10,942 bases of DNA, taken from contig JBPCVQ010000033.1 in NCBI GenBank assembly GCA_051010395.1, forward strand, positions 1 through 10,942. Direction: 5' to 3'. This stretch comes from JANQPX01 sp051010395. Its GTDB lineage: Bacteria; Pseudomonadota; Alphaproteobacteria; Geminicoccales; Geminicoccaceae. The notes below the pieces were generated by a model. The model was not told the DNA's origin and did no database searches. It was given only the letters and a program-made list of their open reading frames with translations. Each line of letters opens with the position of its first letter. Positions within the stretch are counted from its first letter, which is position 1. Both the position numbers and the translations under genes were made by a program. Shown in pieces: positions 6,890 through 10,942 of the stretch.

Positions 6890-8041
6890 TCAGCGATCGA
6901 GCATGTGGCCGCTGCGAAGCGCTTTGGTCTCGAGATAAGCTTGGTTATGCGGGTTGGCCGGCATGGTGTGGCGCACCCGTTCGACGACATTGACACCCTC
7001 CAGCGCCATGGCTTCAACTTTGGTGGGATTGTTGGTCATCAGGCGGATTTCCTCAATCCCGAGATGCCGGAGGATGTTGACGGCAGCCCGAAAAGACCGC
7101 TCGTCGGGCTCGAAGCCCAGATGTTCGTTGGCATCGACCGTATCCAGCCCCTGATCTTGCAGCTGGTAGGCACGAAGCTTGTTCATGAGCCCAATGCCGC
7201 GGCCTTCATGGGCGAGATAGAGAAGAACGCCATGGCCGGCTTCGCCGATAAGCTCCAGCGCCCGATTGAGCTGTGGGCCGCAGTCACAGCGCATCGAACC
7301 CAGAATATCGCCGGTGAAGCATTCCGAATGCAAGCGGCAAAGAGCTGGTTGGTGGTCGGACGGGTCGCCGACCACGATGGCGAAATGCTCGGCGCCGCCA
7401 TCTGTTGGCTGGAAGCCGATGATGCGGGCATTCTCGGCGGCTGCAAGCGGCAGGCGTGCTTCCGTCACGGGGCGAAGTGTGTCGGCGGAAAGATTGGTGT
7501 AGCGGGCGATCGCGTCGGCATTGACCCTGAGCAGATCGCGGTTCGCGGCCGAACCATTGAGCTGATCGAACCAGCCGCTCGCCAGCGGGATGGTGACCGC
7601 GGCCGGCAGCATCTCCGCCAGCTTCGAGAGGCGAATGGCGGCTGAAGCGCAGCTGTCGTCATCCGCATCAAGGAGCGATATCGGTTGCGGCAGAAGCGGA
7701 GCTGGCGTCGCCGTCGACCAGGTCGGGTCGACCAGGCAGCGCACGGTGTCGGCATTGACCGCACTGGTGATCGCCAGCAGCACGACAGGCGCTGTCGAGG
7801 CGGGAAAATCGAGAACCCTTGCGCGGTTGGCGGTCAGCGCCAGTCGAGGCTGGCCCTTTCCGGATCGGCCGAGCAGCTCCAGGCTTTCGGCCGTTACGGC
7901 CTCTGCGGCCTGGGTCAGCGCGGCCTCGCCATGGCTTTCGATGACGACGAAACTACCACGTCTCAAATCGGCAACAGCCCGGTTGACCGATACCATGGTC
8001 ACTGTATCGGCTGCTGGACTGTCGTTCAAATCGGAACTCAT
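6890..8041 (-). CDS. ribA: GTP cyclohydrolase II (RibA) with degenerate N-terminal domain
   Basis: Cytoplasmic enzyme converting GTP to 2,5-diamino-6-ribosylamino-pyrimidinone 5'-phosphate, formate and pyrophosphate. The catalytic domain occupies about residues 195-360 of 383. The three zinc cysteines are in HSECFTGD (C241) and RCDCG (C252, C254); then follow YLAHEGRGIGLMNKLRAY (275-292), DTVDANEHLGFEPDERSF with the Asp and Arg equivalent to the catalytic D126/R128 of E. coli RibA (here D313, R315), and LMTNNPTKVEA. About 190 residues precede this domain. They start like a RibB (VNRAVADLRRGSFVVI), but the acidic DDExRENEGD motif of DHBP synthase is missing, so they should lack that activity. 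The C terminus ANPHNQAYLETKALRSGH is an extension beyond E. coli RibA. Start: ATG 8041, with GAGGAA seven bases upstream; the open frame continues upstream into the neighbour but is not protein-like there. Confidence 0.92.
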   Translation of the reverse strand: MSSDLNDSPAADTVTMVSVNRAVADLRRGSFVVIESHGEAALTQAAEAVTAESLELLGRSGKGQPRLALTANRARVLDFPASTAPVVLLAITSAVNADTVRCLVDPTWSTATPAPLLPQPISLLDADDDSCASAAIRLSKLAEMLPAAVTIPLASGWFDQLNGSAANRDLLRVNADAIARYTNLSADTLRPVTEARLPLAAAENARIIGFQPTDGGAEHFAIVVGDPSDHQPALCRLHSECFTGDILGSMRCDCGPQLNRALELIGEAGHGVLLYLAHEGRGIGLMNKLRAYQLQDQGLDTVDANEHLGFEPDERSFRAAVNILRHLGIEEIRLMTNNPTKVEAMALEGVNVVERVRHTMPANPHNQAYLETKALRSGHMLDR

Positions 8042-8129
8042 CAACGCGTTCCTCAAACCTTTACTTGCTTTGCGGCACCGGCAGGGGCCTGTTCTAACAG
8101 ACAGTTGGTGCTGCCTGCCATTGTGATCG

Positions 8130-8157
8130 AATATGATATGCGTTGGACAGCGATCAA
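8130..8157 (-). promoter_or_regulatory. Weak candidate promoter for ribA in the 112-base spacer
   Basis: On the leftward strand TTGATC (8157-8152) and CATATT (8135-8130) are separated by 16 bases and roughly resemble sigma-70 hexamers. The -35 overlaps the stop codon of the phosphatidyltransferase gene. Between this and ribA, GGCAGG (8080-8085) and CCTGCC (8114-8119) could pair as the base of a leader structure. No FMN riboswitch consensus was found in the spacer. Confidence 0.25.
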
Positions 8158-8930
8158 GTGCTCGCTCTTTCCTCGAGGCCTCGGTTCGGGATCGAGCCTT
8201 GAAGCAAGGCCCTGATATCCAGGCCGAAAGAAAGGACCAGGGAGGACAGTGCGACCAACGCGATGATCGTGCTTCTAGTTTGGTCGAGTGGCGGCAAGAG
8301 GCAAGCCAAAAGAGCGATACCCTGCAGCGCGCACACCGTTTTTCTTCGAAAGCTTGGGCTAAGCGGTCCGGCAAGCGGCTTCATGAACCAGCTCGCAGCC
8401 ACAAAGGCATAGCGCATCAGGCCGATCAGAAGAACCCAGGCGCCGGCCTGACCGGTTTGCCAGACCAAGAGCGAGAGGATCAGCAGCAAGAGTGCGTCGA
8501 TCTCCATGTCAAAGCGCGCGCCGAAATCGGAGCTGAGATTGAGGCGTCTGGCGAGGAAACCGTCGACGCCGTCGAGCGCCAGCGCCACGGCGATCAAGCC
8601 TGCGAGGTGCCAGCTGATATCCGGCTCCTGACCGCTCACCAGCAGCGTACTGCCGATCAGGCACACCAGGCCGGAGCGCAACAGGGTCGCCTGGTTGGCC
8701 TCGCCGAACCGGCTGCCGGCCGCGTGTGAAATCCAGAGAATGTTGATGAGGGTAGCGAGCACGAAAAAGCTGACGATGCTTGCGAGAAGGTGGTGCGTTT
8801 GCCAAACGGACTCTTGAACGAAATACCAACCGATGCCGGTCGTGACGATCGCAACCGTGAAGCTGCTGGCGACAACGCCACCGATGTCCGGCAAAAGCTC
8901 TTGGCGAGCGTAGACTCTTGTTTGTGACAT
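8154..8930 (-). CDS. CDP-alcohol phosphatidyltransferase family membrane protein
   Basis: An integral membrane enzyme of about 258 residues carrying the exact CDP-alcohol phosphotransferase signature D-xx-D-G-xx-A-R-x8-G-xxx-D-xxx-D: DGVDGFLARR followed by DFGARFDMEID, with the Asp residues at about 120, 123, 141 and 145. These aspartates bind metal ions, and the last acts as general base when a phosphoalcohol is moved from a CDP-alcohol to a second alcohol. Around six hydrophobic segments surround the motif. The family includes phosphatidylserine, phosphatidylglycerophosphate and inositol-phosphate lipid synthases; the acceptor here cannot be told. It is not an obvious PssA or PgsA by its flanks. 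ATG 8930 was chosen; an in-frame GTG 30 bases upstream is an alternative, and neither has a good Shine-Dalgarno sequence. First gene of a leftward set with ribA (112 bases on) and alaX. Confidence 0.85.
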   Translation of the reverse strand: MSQTRVYARQELLPDIGGVVASSFTVAIVTTGIGWYFVQESVWQTHHLLASIVSFFVLATLINILWISHAAGSRFGEANQATLLRSGLVCLIGSTLLVSGQEPDISWHLAGLIAVALALDGVDGFLARRLNLSSDFGARFDMEIDALLLLILSLLVWQTGQAGAWVLLIGLMRYAFVAASWFMKPLAGPLSPSFRRKTVCALQGIALLACLLPPLDQTRSTIIALVALSSLVLSFGLDIRALLQGSIPNRGLEERAST

Positions 8931-9223
8931 GACGTCTTGTGTTTCCAACTTGGTTACCACTTGAGTTACGCATTCCGTCCGGCCCCGGATTACCGAAGCG
9001 GGCCAGAACCTTACTGGCCGTTGGGTGTCCGGCGTTCAACTGGCTCTTTCAGTGTCGGATAGGGGCGACTGAACGACGATCCGACCTTGGACGAAAAAGA
9101 AAACTACCTCCGATACGGCCTTTTAGCTCAACAGGGCTTTTTTGCCAGCGCGCCCTGGGTTACAGCGACGATGTCGCCTAGCACAGAAAACTCACCTCGC
9201 GATCGTCGAGCAGGGAAGTCGCC
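8931..9223. promoter_or_regulatory. Divergent intergenic region between the phosphatidyltransferase and RibD-family genes
   Basis: This 293-base region should carry control signals for both divergent transcripts. No gene was recognised in it. Perfect inverted repeats are GGCCAG/CTGGCC (9001-9006/9014-9019, 7-base loop), GTCGGAT/ATCCGAC (9054-9060/9079-9085, 18 bases apart), CAGGGC/GCCCTG (9132-9137/9152-9157) and GCGAC/GTCGC (9165-9169/9173-9177, 3-base loop). A weak rightward promoter candidate is TTGGAC (9087-9092) with CGATAC (9111-9116), spacing 18. AGGGAAG at 9212-9218 is the ribosome binding site of the rightward gene. The 7-bp repeat could be an operator; no regulator gene is in view. 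Confidence 0.35.
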
Positions 9224-10090
9224 TTGAACAGTCATTCCGAAGGAGCAGAAGAAAGCACCGCCAGGTTCGATTCGGCCTGGAAGCTTCTGCTCGAACAACG
9301 GGAAATCCAGAACTCCTCCCTTTCTCGACCGAGAGACACTAGCAATGAATTAACAACGTCTCAACTGGCCAAACTATTCCAGGAAGGGGGTGAGAGAACG
9401 CGCAGCTTGATCGACATCTATCTTCCGTTGAATACTGCCGATCCAGCCGGTTTCGTTGTTGCCCATCTCGGCCAGAGCCTTGATGGGCGTATCGCTGCGG
9501 TCAACGGGACGTCCCGCTGGATCACGGGCTCGGAAGACGTAACCCACAATCATCGCATGCGCGCACTATCGGATGCGGTTGTGGTCGGCGCCGGCACGGT
9601 TTGCTATGACGATCCGCAGCTGACCGTGCGTGGGATCACCGGGCGCTCGCCGGTCAGGGTGGTCATTGATCCCAGCCGGCGGTTGGGGGCGGACTTTAAG
9701 GTTTTCTCGGATGGCGAGGCCGATACCCTGCTGCTTTGTCGTAAGAGTGTCGTTCAAGGCGTTGAACGGCTTGGCCGAGCAAAGGTGATCGGCGTTGCCG
9801 AAGATCAAAATGGCCTGTCGCCAGAAGGGATCCTGGCATCCCTGCGTGAGGAAGGCTTAAGAAGAATATTTGTGGAAGGCGGTGGTATGACGGTATCCAG
9901 ATTTCTCGAAGCCGGCTGTCTGGATCGACTTCAGATCACCGTGGCGCCGGTGATTCTGGGATCGGGGCGGCCGGGCATCACCTTGCCCGAAATCGAGGAT
10001 GTGAGCCTGGGATTGAGACCGACGATCCGCCAGTTTCAGCTTGGTGCCGATACGCTGTTCGAATGCTGCTTCGATGATCGACGTCGATGA
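9224..10090 (+). CDS. RibD-family reductase (RibD_C domain only)
   Basis: A 288-residue protein with one dihydrofolate-reductase-like RibD C-terminal domain (about 75-285): VVAHLGQSLDGRIAA (78-92), SDAVVVGAGTVCYDDPQLTV (116-135), VRVVIDPSRRL (144-154), IFVEGGGMTVSRF (215-227) and APVILGSGRPGI (241-252). Such domains use NADPH to reduce the ribosyl side chain of the RibA-derived pyrimidine to ribityl. The zinc deaminase half of bifunctional RibD (HAE and PCxxxGxTPPC motifs) is absent. In its place are about 70 polar residues with a short helix-like WKLLLEQRE near residue 19, of unknown role. The start is TTG, supported by AGGGAAG six to seven bases upstream; no ATG or GTG lies between it and the conserved domain. 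Its stop overlaps the next start as ATGA. The substrate is inferred from the nearby ribA and could be a related pterin or pyrimidine. Confidence 0.88.
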   Translation: MNSHSEGAEESTARFDSAWKLLLEQREIQNSSLSRPRDTSNELTTSQLAKLFQEGGERTRSLIDIYLPLNTADPAGFVVAHLGQSLDGRIAAVNGTSRWITGSEDVTHNHRMRALSDAVVVGAGTVCYDDPQLTVRGITGRSPVRVVIDPSRRLGADFKVFSDGEADTLLLCRKSVVQGVERLGRAKVIGVAEDQNGLSPEGILASLREEGLRRIFVEGGGMTVSRFLEAGCLDRLQITVAPVILGSGRPGITLPEIEDVSLGLRPTIRQFQLGADTLFECCFDDRRR

Positions 10091-10942
10091 ACGTTGCGAA
10101 CGCCAAGGAGGCGAGTGCTTTTTGGATCTTCGGACCTGGCCAGGGCGCCTTGCGTGCGGAGCAGATCAAGGAACCTGAACAGGGTGAAGCCCTGGTGGAA
10201 ACGGTCGCAACCGGGATCAGCCGCGGGACTGAAACGCTGGTTTTCCAGGGCCTCGTTCCGGAAAGCCAGCATCAGAAAATGCGCGCACCCTTTCAGGTGG
10301 GCGGTTTTGATTTTCCGCTGAAATATGGCTATGCGTCGGTTGGCTGCGTGGTCAAGGGGCCGAAAGAGCTGACCGGCAAGCGGGTCTTTTGCCTGCACCC
10401 CCATCAGGATCGCTACGTCGTGCCTCTCGATGCCGTGGTGCCGGTGCCGGAAGCAGTATCCAGCGGGCGTGCGGTACTGGCTGCCAACATGGAGACGGCG
10501 CTGAATGCCCTTTGGGATGCGCCGCCGCGCATCGGCGAACGTATCGCCGTGGTCGGCTGCGGCGTGATCGGCGCCCTCGTTGCCCGCCTTGCCGCTGACC
10601 ATCCGGGCGTCCAGGTCCAGTTGATCGACATCAATTCCGAGAAAGGCGCGATGGCGCGCGCCCTCGATCTGCCGTTTTCGGCGCCTGAGGAAGCCGGCAG
10701 CGATTTCGACATGGTCATCCATGCAAGTGGCCATCCTGACGGGCTGCGCACCGCCTTCCGCCTTGCGGGTTTCGAGGCGAGGATCATCGATCTCAGTTGG
10801 TACGGCGATCGCGAGGTCAGCCTGCCGCTTGGCGAGAACTTTCACAGCCGGAGACTGCAGCTGATCTCCAGCCAGGTCGGCGCGATCTCGCCATTGATGC
10901 GTGGCCGAAGGACCCATCAGGACCGCATGTCGCTCGCTCTCC
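10087..10942 (+). CDS. Medium-chain dehydrogenase lacking classical zinc ligands (truncated by window end)
   Basis: 285 codons are visible before the right edge. The fold is that of a medium-chain (alcohol-type) dehydrogenase: a GroES-like N-terminal half, then a Rossmann domain with VVGCGVIGALVA (155-166) and an acidic residue after the second strand (LIDIN, D181), which suggests NAD(H). The usual catalytic-zinc motif GxCGxD is replaced by GISRGTETLVF (43-53), and the GHE motif by KYGYASVG (79-86), so the Cys and His-Glu zinc ligands are missing. The same ISxGTE...GY.SVG pattern is found in BchC-like and related 'zinc-binding dehydrogenase' annotations, so the enzyme probably works without catalytic zinc. 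The ATG overlaps the RibD-family stop (ATGA) and no strong Shine-Dalgarno sequence is seen, so translational coupling is likely, making the two genes probable partners. The substrate is unknown. Confidence 0.85.
   Translation, partial: MNVANAKEASAFWIFGPGQGALRAEQIKEPEQGEALVETVATGISRGTETLVFQGLVPESQHQKMRAPFQVGGFDFPLKYGYASVGCVVKGPKELTGKRVFCLHPHQDRYVVPLDAVVPVPEAVSSGRAVLAANMETALNALWDAPPRIGERIAVVGCGVIGALVARLAADHPGVQVQLIDINSEKGAMARALDLPFSAPEEAGSDFDMVIHASGHPDGLRTAFRLAGFEARIIDLSWYGDREVSLPLGENFHSRRLQLISSQVGAISPLMRGRRTHQDRMSLAL

Noticed and set aside
6541..6993. Forward-strand open frames across alaX and ribA
   Set aside because: They lie opposite proteins with complete catalytic motifs and show no recognisable domain of their own.
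8042..8153. FMN riboswitch upstream of ribA
   Set aside because: The conserved AGGGGC..GGGG core and later conserved segments were not found here or in 8931-9223.
8042..8374. Upstream extension of the ribA reading frame into the phosphatidyltransferase gene
   Set aside because: The extra residues look like antisense or frame-shifted translation, overlap a real gene, and ATG 8041 has a good ribosome binding site.
8939..9181. Small forward open frame of 80 codons in the divergent intergenic region
   Set aside because: No ribosome binding site, no recognisable protein features, and it overlaps the 5' end of the leftward phosphatidyltransferase frame region.

Overview
The window is a GC-rich stretch of about 11 kb from an alphaproteobacterium, most probably a member of the Hyphomicrobiales (rhizobia and relatives). 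This rests on codon bias, on the Ugp and GTP-cyclohydrolase variants present, and on general gene content; no rRNA or other phylogenetic marker is present, so it is an inference. No tRNA, rRNA, CRISPR array or intact insertion sequence was seen.

Left edge (1-533): the 5' end of a leftward gene for a TadG-like Flp-pilus assembly protein, then a 249-base divergent intergenic region. Block A (534-3815, rightward): ugpB, ugpA and ugpE, the periplasmic binding protein and two permeases of an sn-glycerol-3-phosphate / glycerophosphodiester ABC importer. The usual fourth gene, ugpC (ATPase), and ugpQ are absent. The spacers carry RNA structure: a 15-bp stem-loop after ugpB, and a small hairpin that contains the ugpE Shine-Dalgarno sequence. 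Block B (3877-6019, rightward): a YbfF-type alpha/beta-hydrolase, then a protein fusing a cytochrome b561 membrane domain to a periplasmic YceI domain.

Block C (6151-8930, leftward): in transcriptional order, a CDP-alcohol phosphatidyltransferase family membrane enzyme, a RibA-type GTP cyclohydrolase II with a degenerate N-terminal domain, and an AlaX-type alanyl-tRNA editing hydrolase. Block D (9224 to the right edge, rightward): a reductase-only RibD-family protein overlapping (ATGA) a medium-chain dehydrogenase that lacks the classical catalytic zinc ligands; the dehydrogenase is cut by the window end. Blocks C and D diverge from a 293-base intergenic region.

The most interesting part is the C/D divergon. 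RibA opens GTP to a diaminopyrimidine ribosyl phosphate, and RibD_C-type reductases convert the ribosyl side chain to ribityl. Here the two lie beside a CDP-alcohol phosphotransferase and an unusual dehydrogenase, with no deaminase, lumazine synthase or riboflavin synthase in view. That suggests a specialised GTP-derived pathway rather than ordinary riboflavin synthesis, but the product cannot be read from the sequence.
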